From Methylibium sp. (GTDB taxonomy: Bacteria > Pseudomonadota > Gammaproteobacteria > Burkholderiales > Burkholderiaceae_C): a stretch of DNA of 43,038 bases. The notes beneath the pieces are model-generated. The model had not been told where the DNA came from. It saw only the letters and a program-made list of their open reading frames with translations, and did not search any database. Both the position numbers and the translations under genes were made by a program. The DNA is taken from contig PNNH01000051.1 of assembly GCA_013824165.1 (NCBI GenBank), positions 1 through 43,038 on the forward strand, written 5' to 3'. Positions 6,447 through 15,289 of this stretch are shown one piece after another (within the stretch, counting starts at the first letter, position 1; each line of letters opens with the position of its first letter).

Positions 6447-6644
6447 ATGTGGAAAATTGCTCTGGGCTTTCTGGTCTTCGCCGCACTCGCCCTGTTCATC
6501 CTGAGCAAAGGTGGCGACATCGACATGGGCGGCGAGAAGCATGGTGTGGAGTCGCATAGCGAGCCTGCAGCCTCTGCAGCCGCCGCCTCGGCACCCGCAG
6601 CGCCCGCGTCCGCTCTGCCCGCAGCGTCGGCAGCCTCGCAGTAA
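6447..6644 (+). CDS. Small single-span membrane protein, 65 aa
   Basis: AAGGA stands about nine bases before the ATG. Residues of about 3-19 form one hydrophobic helix (WKIALGFLVFAALALFIL), followed by a short charged part and an Ala/Ser/Pro-rich tail, so the protein should be anchored in the inner membrane with a flexible tail. I know no function. The gene lies alone, converging on the histidine kinase gene, and marks the return to chromosome-like composition after the accessory region. Confidence 0.65.
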   Translation: MWKIALGFLVFAALALFILSKGGDIDMGGEKHGVESHSEPAASAAAASAPAAPASALPAASAASQ

Positions 6645-6706
6645 GCAGGCTGCTCAGGCAGGCCTCCCGATCGCGGGTCGATCCGCTGGGGAGGGGCCGT
6701 GCTGGC

Positions 6707-8278
6707 TCAGCCCAGCATCGTCTGTTCAGGCGCGCTGCTCTGCGGCGCCTCCAGGGGCAGCCGGATCAGCATCAGCGTTCCCTCGCCGGGGCGGCTGATG
6801 ACTTCTATCTGGCCGCCCAGCACATTGCACACGATGTTGTGCACGATGTGCATGCCCAGCCCGGAGCCACCGGTGCCCAAGCGGGTCGTGAAGAAGGGGT
6901 CGAAGATGCGGCGCCGCACCGACTCGTCCATGCCCTTGCCGTCATCGGAGACGCGCAGCTCGGCTTGACCGTCGCCCAGGCGGCGGCAACTCACCTGCAC
7001 GGCCCCGTGATCGCGCTGCTCGAATCCATGCACCAGCGCGTTGATCAGCAGATTGGTCAAGACCTGCCCCAATGCACCGGGGTAGGAATTCATTGTGATG
7101 CCCGCTTCCAACTCGGTCTTGATCGAGAACGGTGTGTGCTTGAAGCTGGGCTCGACCATCACCAGCACATCCTCGATCACCTGGGCCAGCTCGAAGTCAC
7201 GGCGGGTGTCGCTGGTCTGGTCGATGGCCACCTGCTTGAAGTCGCGCACCAGGTCGGCCGCCTTGCGCACATTGCGCTGCAGGATGTCCTGGCCGCGGCG
7301 CGTGTCCTTGACCAGTTCTTCGAGCAAGCTGCGGCGCATCGGTGTAGCGCTGGACAGCATCTCGTCGAGCGCGCCCCAGCGGTCTTCCAGCGCTGAGACC
7401 ACGGTCAGCGCATTGCCCAGCGGTGTGTTGAGTTCATGCGCAACGCCGGCCACCAGGCGGCCCAGTGAGGCCAGCTTCTCTGACTCGACCAGTTCGCGCT
7501 GCGCGGTCTTCAGATTGCCCAGGGCCTGCGTGAGTTCGGCATTGGCCGAGGTCAGCTCGGCAGTCCGGTCGGCCACCTGGGACTCCAGCGTGCTGGCATG
7601 CTGGCGCAGGTCCTCGAAGGCTTTCAGCAGCGCGATGCGCATCCGCTCCATCGCTTCGCCGACCCGTGCGATCTCGTCATCGCCTTGCGTGACCAGGGGT
7701 TCGTCCAGCTTGCCGACCGCCAGCCGCGCCGCCGCCTGGCTGAGGCGGGCCATCGGTTGCAGGACCCGGCGCTGCAGCACGATCAGGATCAGGGCCAGCG
7801 ACAGCGTCAATGTCAGCGCGCTGCGCCACAAGGTGCGGATCAGATCGGCCCGGCGACGCTCCAGCAGCGGTGCAGCAGTCACCTCGACGGTCAGGGTGGC
7901 GATCTCGCGGCCATCACGCAGCACCGGGCGCGTCAGGCTCAGGATCAGGGCCGGATCAACCGCACCCTCGCTGCGCTTTTCGAGAAAGGGTTTGGCGGCC
8001 GCACTTTCGGTGATCAGCACGGACACGAAGCGCGGATCGTCGAACTGGGCGTTGATCATCGGCTCGGCCAGTTCGGGCGAGACCTGCCAGATCGGCTCGG
8101 ACAGCGACAGCGACAGCACCTCGACCACGCGGTTCAGGTCGCGCTGAAGATCGTCCATCGCGACCCGGTGGGTCAGGTTGCTCTCGTAGATCAGCAGGCT
8201 GCCGGTCGGCACGATCAGGCCAAGGCCCAGTGCCAGCGCCACCGCGGCGCGCAGGGATGTCTGGGGCAGCTTCAGCAT
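6707..8278 (-). CDS. Membrane sensor histidine kinase, orphan
   Basis: The protein senses an unknown signal and should autophosphorylate on His281. Order of parts: membrane helix at about 10-30, periplasmic part of about 120 residues, second helix at about 150-170, HAMP at about 172-224, a coiled coil, the H-box HELNTPLGNAL, an N-box NLLINALVHG, and ATP-binding glycine boxes DDGKG (445-449) and GSGLGM (471-476). The start at 8278 was chosen for the AAGG..AGG site before it; an upstream ATG would add 14 residues. The H-box resembles kinases of the HisKA type that lack a fused receiver. No response regulator gene lies nearby; the upstream gene is a GGDEF protein on the same strand, 166 bases away. 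Confidence 0.88.
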   Translation of the reverse strand: MLKLPQTSLRAAVALALGLGLIVPTGSLLIYESNLTHRVAMDDLQRDLNRVVEVLSLSLSEPIWQVSPELAEPMINAQFDDPRFVSVLITESAAAKPFLEKRSEGAVDPALILSLTRPVLRDGREIATLTVEVTAAPLLERRRADLIRTLWRSALTLTLSLALILIVLQRRVLQPMARLSQAAARLAVGKLDEPLVTQGDDEIARVGEAMERMRIALLKAFEDLRQHASTLESQVADRTAELTSANAELTQALGNLKTAQRELVESEKLASLGRLVAGVAHELNTPLGNALTVVSALEDRWGALDEMLSSATPMRRSLLEELVKDTRRGQDILQRNVRKAADLVRDFKQVAIDQTSDTRRDFELAQVIEDVLVMVEPSFKHTPFSIKTELEAGITMNSYPGALGQVLTNLLINALVHGFEQRDHGAVQVSCRRLGDGQAELRVSDDGKGMDESVRRRIFDPFFTTRLGTGGSGLGMHIVHNIVCNVLGGQIEVISRPGEGTLMLIRLPLEAPQSSAPEQTMLG

Positions 8279-8444
8279 GGTGCCTTTCCCTTGGGCAGGT
8301 TGAGGCCACAGCCAGCGCAATCGACCGGAAGCATGTCAGCCATGCGCCGCATTATGAGACGGAAATCGGCCCCGGCCCGAGTGCCGCGCAGCAATCCTTG
8401 GGACAGCGATTGCAAGCGCCGGGGCGGACAGAGTGGGCCAAGCT

Positions 8445-9500
8445 TCAGGCGGCCATGCGGGCGCCAGGCCCGGGGCGCTGGGGTGCCGCCAGCACGGACA
8501 CGCGATTGCGGCCCTCATGCTTGGCCGAGTAGAGCGCGCGGTCGGCGCGGCCGACGAAATCCTGCGCGCTCTCGGTCGCAGCGAGTTGTGTGACGCCCAG
8601 CGAGATGGTGATACGCCCGACGTTGATGCCCGAACCGGCCATGTCCTGGGCGGCAATCTGCTCGCGCATCTGCTCGGCCAGCATCATGGCCTCGTGCAGG
8701 CCGGCACTGGGCATCAGCAAGGCAAATTCTTCGCCGCCGACGCGTGCCGCCAGATGATGGCTGTGCGCCACGCTCTTGAGTGCCTGCGCCACCTGACGCA
8801 GAACCTCGTCGCCCAGCGCATGGCCATGCGTGTCATTGATGCGCTTGAAGTGATCGATGTCGCTGAGGATCAGGCAGGGGCCGGTCGGCGTGCCGACCTC
8901 GTCGCTGCTGAGGCATTGCTGCAGGCTTCGATCAAAGGCGCGGCGGTTGGCCAAGCCGGTCAAGGCGTCGATCAAGGCTTCGCCGCGCGCCTGCTGAACT
9001 TCCTTGCGCAGTGATTCGATCTCGTGCTGGCTGCGGTCCAGGCGCTGGCGCAGGCGGCTCATGTGCTCACGCATCTCGCGGGTGCCGGCCAGCAGTTCGC
9101 GCAGCGGCAGCGATGCGGCCGCTGCATCCAGCTGCTTGACCCAGACGTCCAGCGAGTCACCGAAGCGCTCGCTGGCGCTGCCGGCTTCGGAGGCCGAGTT
9201 CGACATGTCCATCAGCACATGTGCCAGGCCCTCGCTGAGCCGCCTGGCCATCTCCTCGTCAAGGGCCGGCTTGTTGTCGATGTGTCGGGTGTAGATGCCG
9301 CGGGTGTCGAACTCGTCCAGCGTCTGTCCGCGTTCGGTCAAGACCTGGATCTCGCGGCTCAGTTCGGCGTTGTGGCCGCTGACATGTTCGTACCAGACGG
9401 CGTAGCTCAGCGGATGCAGGGCGGCCCGCTGTCGAGTCATCAAGGGCAGGGCCTGTCTCAGGTATTCCGCGCTTTTCGCCACACTGTCTTGGTAACGCAT
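8445..9500 (-). CDS. GGDEF diguanylate cyclase
   Basis: The C-terminal half is a GGDEF domain that makes cyclic di-GMP from two GTP. It has the metal-binding SDIDHFKRIND strand (Asp214) and an intact GGEEF signature at residues 255-259, so activity is expected. The usual RxxD inhibitory site before the signature is absent. The N-terminal half of about 170 residues is helical, without membrane segments, and ends in a coiled coil leading into the domain; it resembles sensor parts of soluble GGDEF proteins but I cannot name it. The start at 9500 has GGAG six bases upstream; an ATG at 9524 would add eight residues. Confidence 0.9.
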   Translation of the reverse strand: MRYQDSVAKSAEYLRQALPLMTRQRAALHPLSYAVWYEHVSGHNAELSREIQVLTERGQTLDEFDTRGIYTRHIDNKPALDEEMARRLSEGLAHVLMDMSNSASEAGSASERFGDSLDVWVKQLDAAAASLPLRELLAGTREMREHMSRLRQRLDRSQHEIESLRKEVQQARGEALIDALTGLANRRAFDRSLQQCLSSDEVGTPTGPCLILSDIDHFKRINDTHGHALGDEVLRQVAQALKSVAHSHHLAARVGGEEFALLMPSAGLHEAMMLAEQMREQIAAQDMAGSGINVGRITISLGVTQLAATESAQDFVGRADRALYSAKHEGRNRVSVLAAPQRPGPGARMAA

Positions 9501-9573
9501 TCGGACTCCAACGACGTTCTTCATCAGGGACTTGTATCGGCGCAGCTTAGGCGGGATTCAGCCGAATTGATGG

Positions 9574-9586
9574 AATTGATTCAATT
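9574..9586. promoter_or_regulatory. AT-rich palindrome in a divergent promoter region
   Basis: AATTGA-T-TCAATT is a perfect 6+6 palindrome in an AT-rich patch between the divergent GGDEF gene and the binding-protein gene. A half copy, AATTGAT, lies at 9565-9571. It may be an operator or part of a promoter for the GGDEF gene; no clear -10 element could be fixed. Confidence 0.3.
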
Positions 9587-9736
9587 ACCCGATAGGCTCG
9601 TCAAAACTTCACACTTCGTTGCAAGCCTTGTGGGCTGGATGCGCTGACATGTCGTCTCTGCCACAGTGCTGGGCAGCTGCTTTGCCACAATGCAGTCCAG
9701 AGTGGGCGGCACCGGTCGCCTGAAGAGGTTTCAATC

Positions 9737-10846
9737 ATGCGCATGCGTTCCGTGTTGGTGGCTACTGTCTGCAGCCTGGGGCTGATGGTGCCGGCCTGGG
9801 CCCAGATCAAGATCGGCCAGACGGCGGGCTTCAGCGGTCCGGTGGCTGCCGGCGTGAAGGAGATCACTGATGGCGCCAAGCTCTACTTCGACGCCGTCAA
9901 CGCGCGCGGCGGTGTCGGCGGCCAGAAGATCGAGCTGATCTCGCTGGACGACAAGTTCGATCCCAAGCAGGCCGCGGCCAATGCCGAGAAGTTGATCGAG
10001 CAGGGGGTGCTCGCCTTGTTCCTGACGCGCGGCACACCCCACACCGAGGCGGTGCTGCCGCTGCTGGCCCAGCACCGGCTGGCCCTGGTGGCGCCGTCCA
10101 CCGGCGCGATGCTGCTGCACGAGCCGGTGAACCGGCAGGTCTTCAATGTGCGCGCGACCTACCAGCGCGAGGCCGAGCGCGCGATCCAGCATTTGGTGGC
10201 CACCGGGGTCACCCGCATTTCCTTGCTGCATGTCGATGACAGTTTCGGCACCGATTCAGCGGCCGGGGCGCTTAAAGGACTGCAGCAGGCCAAGCTGCAA
10301 GCTGTGGCGCAGCTGAAGTTTCCGCGCGTCAAGCCGGAGCTCGGCCCCCTGATCGCGCAGGTGGTCAAGGCCGACACCCAGGCCGTGCTCTTCATCGGCA
10401 CCGGCGATGCCGTCAGTGCGGGGCTGAAGCTGCTGCGGGCGGCAGGTTCGAGTGCGCAGCTGCTGACCTTGTCAAACAATGCCTCGTCGGGCTTCATCAA
10501 GCAGCTCGGTGAGCAGGCGCGCGGCGTGGTGATCAGCCAGGTCTTCCCCTCGGAGCGTTCGATGGGAACGCCGATGGTGCGCGAAGCCCGCGAGCTGGCC
10601 ACTGCTGCAGGGCGCGCCGAGCTGACGCCTGCCAATCTGGAAGGCTTTGCGGCTGCCAAGGTGCTGGTCGCGGCCCTGGGCAAAGCCGGCAAGGAACCCA
10701 GCCGGGCCAGCCTGCTGAAGGCGCTGGACGGGCTGGGCAAGATCGACCTCGGCGGGCTGGAGCTCAGCTTCAGTCCGAACGACCACACCGGACTGGACTA
10801 CGCCGACCTCTCCATCGTCGGCCCCGACGGCAAGTTCTGGCGCTGA
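9737..10846 (+). CDS. ABC transporter periplasmic binding protein, amino-acid type (LivJ-like)
   Basis: A signal peptide covers residues 1-22, cleaved after AWA. The mature part has the layout of the Peripla_BP_6 family that binds branched-chain amino acids, amides or related compounds: the early IKIGQTAGFSGPVA strand, the VGGQKIELISLDDKFDP strand and a second-lobe start RISLLHVDDSFG. The length of 369 residues is typical. No permease or ATPase genes stand beside it, so it is either an orphan serving a distant transporter or a receptor for signalling; the divergent GGDEF gene is a possible but unproven partner. GAAGAGG stands eight bases before the ATG. Confidence 0.85.
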   Translation: MRMRSVLVATVCSLGLMVPAWAQIKIGQTAGFSGPVAAGVKEITDGAKLYFDAVNARGGVGGQKIELISLDDKFDPKQAAANAEKLIEQGVLALFLTRGTPHTEAVLPLLAQHRLALVAPSTGAMLLHEPVNRQVFNVRATYQREAERAIQHLVATGVTRISLLHVDDSFGTDSAAGALKGLQQAKLQAVAQLKFPRVKPELGPLIAQVVKADTQAVLFIGTGDAVSAGLKLLRAAGSSAQLLTLSNNASSGFIKQLGEQARGVVISQVFPSERSMGTPMVREARELATAAGRAELTPANLEGFAAAKVLVAALGKAGKEPSRASLLKALDGLGKIDLGGLELSFSPNDHTGLDYADLSIVGPDGKFWR

Positions 10847-11022
10847 GCCAGAGCCGAGGACAAGCCAAGGCCGGGACGGCCTTGGCCTTCGCCAGGCACG
10901 GACAGTCCTCAGGACTGTCCGTGTCCGGGCCCAGTGCCTGCGCACTGTCCGACGCCGTCCGAAGGGCTGCCCATGTCCCGCATGGGCAGCGCGGCCTGCA
11001 AGGCTGAGCCAGGGCCGAGGAC
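10842..11022. repeat. Palindrome cluster bounded by a 20-base direct repeat
   Basis: The direct repeat GCTGAGCCAG(A/G)GCCGAGGAC occurs at 10842-10861 and 11003-11022. The first copy contains the stop codon of the binding-protein gene. Between the copies lie four hairpins: GCCAAGGCCG/CGGCCTTGGC (10864-10886), ACGGACAGTCC/GGACTGTCCGT (10898-10922), CAGTGC/GCACTG (10932-10947) and GCTGCCCATG/CATGGGCAGC (10966-10990). The arms of each are perfect. No ORF of note lies in the 256 bases between the genes. The cluster may end transcription of the binding-protein gene or be a REP-like insertion. Confidence 0.6.
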
Positions 11023-11102
11023 CAAGGACTAGCCAAGCCCAGTGCGACCTGCGGTCACCGCGTACCTCCGCGCCGGCATGGCCTCCCTAGAATGGCCAGC
11101 CC

Positions 11103-12011
11103 ATGACCGCAGCCCGCGCCGCCCCCGATTCGTTACCGCTCTGGCCCGGCCTGCTGCTCGCCGGCGGCGGTGCTATTGCGTTTTCGGGCAAGGCCATCAT
11201 CGTGAAGCTGGCCTACCGCCACGGCGTTGACGCCGTCACGCTGATCATGCTGCGCATGCTGTTTGCGCTGCCTTTGTTTCTGCTTCTGTCCTGGTGGGCC
11301 GGGCGGGGCAAACCGCCGCTGACGCGGCGTGACTGGCTGGTGCTGCTGGGCCTGGGCTTCTCGGGCTATTACCTGGCCAGCTTTCTGGATTTCGCCGGCC
11401 TGGCCTATATCAGCGCCAGCTTCGAGCGCCTGATCCTCTATCTCAACCCGACCCTGGTGCTGGGTCTCGGCTGGCTGCTCTTCAAGCGCCGGGTCACCGG
11501 GCGGCAACTGCTGGCCTTGGCGATCAGCTATGCCGGCGTGCTGCTGGTGTTCGGGCAGGAGTTGAAGCTGCAGGGTTCCGACGTGGTGCTGGGAGCAGCG
11601 CTGGTGTTCGGCAGCGCGGTGAGCTATGCGGTCTACCTCGTCTACAGCGGCGAGGAGGTCAAGCGCCTGGGCGCCTTGCGCCTGACCGGCCTGGCCACCA
11701 GCATTGCGTGCGTGCTGTGCATCGGGCAGTTCCTGCTGCTGCGGCCGCTGGATTCGCTGGCGACGGTGGCGCCCGAGGTGTTGTGGCTTTCGCTGCTGAA
11801 CGCGACCGCCTGCACCTTTGCCCCGGTGCTGATGGTGATGATGGCGATCGAGCGACTGGGTGCCACGCTGGCGGCCCAGACCGGCATGATCGGCCCGATG
11901 TCGACGATTCTGATGGGGGTGTGGCTGCTCGGCGAGCCCTTCACACCCTGGGTTGCCGCCGGTACCGCGCTGGTGCTGGCTGGCGTGTGGCTGCTGACGC
12001 GATGGAGATGA
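11103..12011 (+). CDS. EamA/DMT-family transporter
   Basis: The 302-residue protein has about ten hydrophobic segments in two similar halves of five, the form of the drug/metabolite transporter (EamA) family of inner-membrane exporters. The first half begins with GGGAIAFSGKAIIVKLAY and the second with a stretch near residue 157. The substrate cannot be inferred. The stop codon lies ten bases before the SDR gene, so both probably share a message. It is the first gene after the palindrome cluster, which may separate it from the binding-protein gene. Confidence 0.88.
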   Translation: MTAARAAPDSLPLWPGLLLAGGGAIAFSGKAIIVKLAYRHGVDAVTLIMLRMLFALPLFLLLSWWAGRGKPPLTRRDWLVLLGLGFSGYYLASFLDFAGLAYISASFERLILYLNPTLVLGLGWLLFKRRVTGRQLLALAISYAGVLLVFGQELKLQGSDVVLGAALVFGSAVSYAVYLVYSGEEVKRLGALRLTGLATSIACVLCIGQFLLLRPLDSLATVAPEVLWLSLLNATACTFAPVLMVMMAIERLGATLAAQTGMIGPMSTILMGVWLLGEPFTPWVAAGTALVLAGVWLLTRWR

Positions 12012-12021
12012 GGTAAACACG

Positions 12022-12810
12022 ATGGACATGGGACTTCAAGGGCGCTGGGCGCTGGTGTGCGCAGCCAGCAAAGGCTTGGGGCGCGGCTGTGCCGAGGCGC
12101 TGGCCGCCGAGGGCGTCAATGTGGTGATCACCGCGCGCGGCGACGAGGCGCTGCAGGCGACGGCAGCGGCCATCCGCGCGGCCTATCCCGGTGTCGAGGT
12201 GCGCACCGTGGCGGGCGACATCACCACGGCCGAGGGCCGTGCAGCCGCGCTGGCTGCCTGCCCTCAGGTGGACATCCTGGTCAACAACGCCGGTGGCCCG
12301 CCGCCCGGCGACTTCCGCCAATGGGGCCGTGACGAGTGGATCGCCGCGCTGGATGCGAACATGCTGACGCCGATCGAGCTGATCAAGGCCACGGTGGATG
12401 GCATGACGGCGCGCGGCTTCGGCCGCATCGTCAACATCACTTCGGGTGCGGTGAAGGCGCCGATCGATGTGCTGGGCCTGTCCAACGGCGCACGCTCCGG
12501 CCTGACCGGTTTTGTGGCCGGTATCGCGCGCCAGAGCGCCATTGCCGGCCGCAATGTGACGATCAACAACCTGCTGCCGGGCGCTTTCGACACCGAGCGC
12601 CTGCAGAAGACCATGGCGGCCGGTGCTGCCAAGACCGGCGCCTCGGCGGATGAAATGGCTGCCAAGCGCCGGACGGGCATTCCGGCCCAGCGCTTCGGCA
12701 CCGCCGCCGAGTTCGGTGCAATCTGCGCGATGCTGTGCAGCGCGCAGGCCGGCTATCTGACCGGCCAGAACATCCTGCTGGACGGCGGCGCCTACCCGGG
12801 AACTTTCTGA
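12022..12810 (+). CDS. SDR-family oxidoreductase with altered catalytic motif
   Basis: This is a short-chain dehydrogenase/reductase of 262 residues with a Rossmann fold. It shows the nucleotide-binding turn ASKGLG (residues 15-20), NNAG at 88-91, the active-site Ser141 in NITSG and a C-terminal GGAYPGTF end like FabG-type enzymes. The usual YxxxK is replaced by SxxxR (Ser154, Arg158 in LSNGARSG). Related SDRs with this change exist, so it may be a natural subfamily with different chemistry or no reductase activity. GAGG lies before the ATG, ten bases after the transporter stop. The substrate is unknown. Confidence 0.85.
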   Translation: MDMGLQGRWALVCAASKGLGRGCAEALAAEGVNVVITARGDEALQATAAAIRAAYPGVEVRTVAGDITTAEGRAAALAACPQVDILVNNAGGPPPGDFRQWGRDEWIAALDANMLTPIELIKATVDGMTARGFGRIVNITSGAVKAPIDVLGLSNGARSGLTGFVAGIARQSAIAGRNVTINNLLPGAFDTERLQKTMAAGAAKTGASADEMAAKRRTGIPAQRFGTAAEFGAICAMLCSAQAGYLTGQNILLDGGAYPGTF

Positions 12811-12871
12811 GTCCGCGGCGCGCCGTGCGCCTGCACAATCCCCGCGTTGACACGCTGGCGGGGGAATGCGC

Positions 12872-15289
12872 ATGGCTCGCAGGATATGGAAATGGTCGCG
12901 GCGTCTTGGCCTGACGCTGCTGCTGCTCGCCTTGCTGCTCTTCGCGGTGGTGACGCTGGGCTTGCGCGCCAGCCTGCCCCAGTACGAGGGCCAGCGCGTG
13001 CTGCCAGGCCTGAGCGCCGGGGTGAAGCTGAGCCGCGATGAGCACGGCTACCTGAGCGTTGAAGCGGCCAGCCGCGCGGATGCGGCGCGGGCGCTGGGCT
13101 TTGCCCATGCGCAGGAGCGCTTCTTCCAGATGGACCTGCTGCGGCGCAATGCCGCGGGCGAGCTTTCGGCGCTGGTTGGCGCCAAGGCGCTGGCGCTGGA
13201 CAAGTCGCGCCGGCTGCATCGTTTCCGCAGTCGGGCCGAGGCGGCGCTGGCCGCGCTGCCGGCTGCGCACCGCGAGCTCTTGCAAGCCTATGCAGAGGGT
13301 GTCAATGCCGGACTGGCCGCGCTGGCGTCCCGGCCGCCCGAGTACTGGTTGCTGCGCCAGTCACCCAAGCCGTGGCAGCCTGGAGACTCCTTGCTGGTGG
13401 TGCTCAGCATGTATCTGGATTTGCAGGCATCGCAGGGCCGCGACGACCTTGCGATGCAGGCGCTGCATGAACTGGTCGGTCCGGATTGGTATGCGTTCCT
13501 GAGCCAGCACAGCGCCGACTGGCAGGCCACGCTGGATGGCAGCCAGGCGCAGCCGCTGCCCGTGCCCGACGCGCCGTGGCCCGAGGCGCTGCGCCGCGTG
13601 AAGACTGCAGGGCTCAGCCCTGTCGACGCGAGCGATGCCGACGAAAGCCATCGCGACCGCGGCAGCAACAACTTCGCAATTGCAGGCAGCCTCAGCAGCG
13701 ATGGCGGCGGCCCAGCCATCGTCGCCGACGACATGCACCTGGGCCTGCGAGTGCCGGGCACCTGGTTCAAGGCCAGCCTGTCCTGGCGGGACGGTGCGGG
13801 CCAGCTGCGCCAGGTGGCCGGGGTCACGCTGCCGGGCACACCGGCGGTGGTGGCCGGCAGCAACGGGCGCATTGCCTGGGGCTTCACCAACAGCACTGCC
13901 GACTGGGCTGATGTGGTCAAGCTGCGATTGAGCGCCGATGGCCAGCGCTATCTCGGCCCCAAGGGCGAGCAGCCCTTGAAGCGTCACATCGAGCGCATCG
14001 AACTGGCCGACGGCAGCAGCGTCGAGCATGAGGTGCGCGAGACCGAGTGGGGGCCGGTGCTGGACGCGCCTTTCGCGCAATATGCACTGCGCTGGGTCGC
14101 GCATGCGCCCGAAGGCCTGAACATGCGCACGCTCGATCTTGAATCGGCCGACAGCGCCGAGCAGGCGCTGCGGCTGGCCCGCGGCGCCGGCATGCCGGCG
14201 CAGAACCTGGTGGTGGGCGATGCGCAGGGCCGCATCGGCTGGACCTTGATCGGGGCGATCCCGAAGCGCCGGCTCGACAGTCTGGACCTGCCGCAGGACT
14301 GGAGCGATGGCAGCCAGGGCTGGGTCGGCTGGCTGTCGCCGGACGATCCGGCCTGGCCCACCGTCTTGCAGCCGGCGGACGGGCGCCTGTGGACGGCCAA
14401 TGCGCGCGTGGTCGGTGGCGCGGCGCTGGCACTGATCGGCGACGGCGGCTACGACCTGGGCGCACGCGGGCAGCAGATCCGCGACGGACTGCTGGCCCGG
14501 CAGCGCTTCGACGAGGCGGCGCTGCATGAGATCCAGCTGGATCACCGCGCGTTGTTTTTGCAGCGGTGGCGCCGGCTGCTGCTCGACGAGGTGCTGACGC
14601 CGGACTTCGTGCGTCAGCATGGCCTGGCCGAGTATCGCGAGGCCATCGAGCGCAGCGCCGACGCGGCCGCGCCAGAAGCCGTGGGCTACCGCTTGCTGCG
14701 CGCCTGGCGCGAGCGGGTGCTGGAGCGCCTGTTTGCGCCGCTGGCGGCCCAGCTAGCTACCCGTCAGCTCAAGCTGCAGGATCTGAAGCTCGCGACTGAG
14801 ACGCCTGGCTGGGCCTTGCTGAAGGCTCGCCGCGCCGATGCCTTGCCCGCAGGCACGGCCTCCTGGCCGGCGCTGCTGCAACAGGCGGTGTTGGACAGCC
14901 GCGAGGCCCTGCTGAAGACCACGCCGGACGGCCGCATCGCCTCACTGAGCTGGGGCGAGCAGAACCGCGCATCCATACGCCATCCGCTGAGCAGCGCGCT
15001 GCCGCCGTGGCTCGCCCCTTGGCTGGACATGCCTGACACGCCTCTGGCGGGCGACCGCCACATGCCGCGGGTGCAACTGCGCGTGCACGGGCAGTCGCAG
15101 CGCATGGTGGTGGCGCCTGGTCGTGAGGCCCAAGGGATTCTGGCCGTGCCGGGCGGGCAGAGCGGCCACCCGCTGTCGCCCTACTATCGTGCGGATCATG
15201 AGGCTTGGTTGCGTGCTGAGCCCATGCCTTTTCTGCCCGGCCCTGCGGTGCAGACGCTCAGGCTCGACGCCGCGCCGACGACACGGTGA
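12872..15289 (+). CDS. Penicillin acylase family Ntn hydrolase
   Basis: The protein is a precursor of the penicillin amidase family (S45), which cleaves itself to expose a serine nucleophile and hydrolyses amides such as acyl side chains, acyl-homoserine lactones or beta-lactams. An N-terminal hydrophobic segment (about residues 14-31) directs it to the membrane or periplasm. The alpha part has FAHAQERFFQMDLLRR; the beta part should begin at Ser265 in RGSNNFAIAGS, after the spacer. The later GSNGRIAWGFTN and the C-terminal GQSGHPLSPYY are typical. A start at 12872 has GGGGGA at good distance; the ATG at 12866 overlaps that site. The substrate is undetermined. Its end overlaps the convergent EamA gene by 32 bases. 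Confidence 0.9.
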   Translation: MARRIWKWSRRLGLTLLLLALLLFAVVTLGLRASLPQYEGQRVLPGLSAGVKLSRDEHGYLSVEAASRADAARALGFAHAQERFFQMDLLRRNAAGELSALVGAKALALDKSRRLHRFRSRAEAALAALPAAHRELLQAYAEGVNAGLAALASRPPEYWLLRQSPKPWQPGDSLLVVLSMYLDLQASQGRDDLAMQALHELVGPDWYAFLSQHSADWQATLDGSQAQPLPVPDAPWPEALRRVKTAGLSPVDASDADESHRDRGSNNFAIAGSLSSDGGGPAIVADDMHLGLRVPGTWFKASLSWRDGAGQLRQVAGVTLPGTPAVVAGSNGRIAWGFTNSTADWADVVKLRLSADGQRYLGPKGEQPLKRHIERIELADGSSVEHEVRETEWGPVLDAPFAQYALRWVAHAPEGLNMRTLDLESADSAEQALRLARGAGMPAQNLVVGDAQGRIGWTLIGAIPKRRLDSLDLPQDWSDGSQGWVGWLSPDDPAWPTVLQPADGRLWTANARVVGGAALALIGDGGYDLGARGQQIRDGLLARQRFDEAALHEIQLDHRALFLQRWRRLLLDEVLTPDFVRQHGLAEYREAIERSADAAAPEAVGYRLLRAWRERVLERLFAPLAAQLATRQLKLQDLKLATETPGWALLKARRADALPAGTASWPALLQQAVLDSREALLKTTPDGRIASLSWGEQNRASIRHPLSSALPPWLAPWLDMPDTPLAGDRHMPRVQLRVHGQSQRMVVAPGREAQGILAVPGGQSGHPLSPYYRADHEAWLRAEPMPFLPGPAVQTLRLDAAPTTR

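Noticed and set aside
13361-14620. Minus-strand open frame (419 codons) opposite the penicillin acylase
   Set aside because: Antisense shadow; the plus-strand gene has all Ntn hydrolase motifs.
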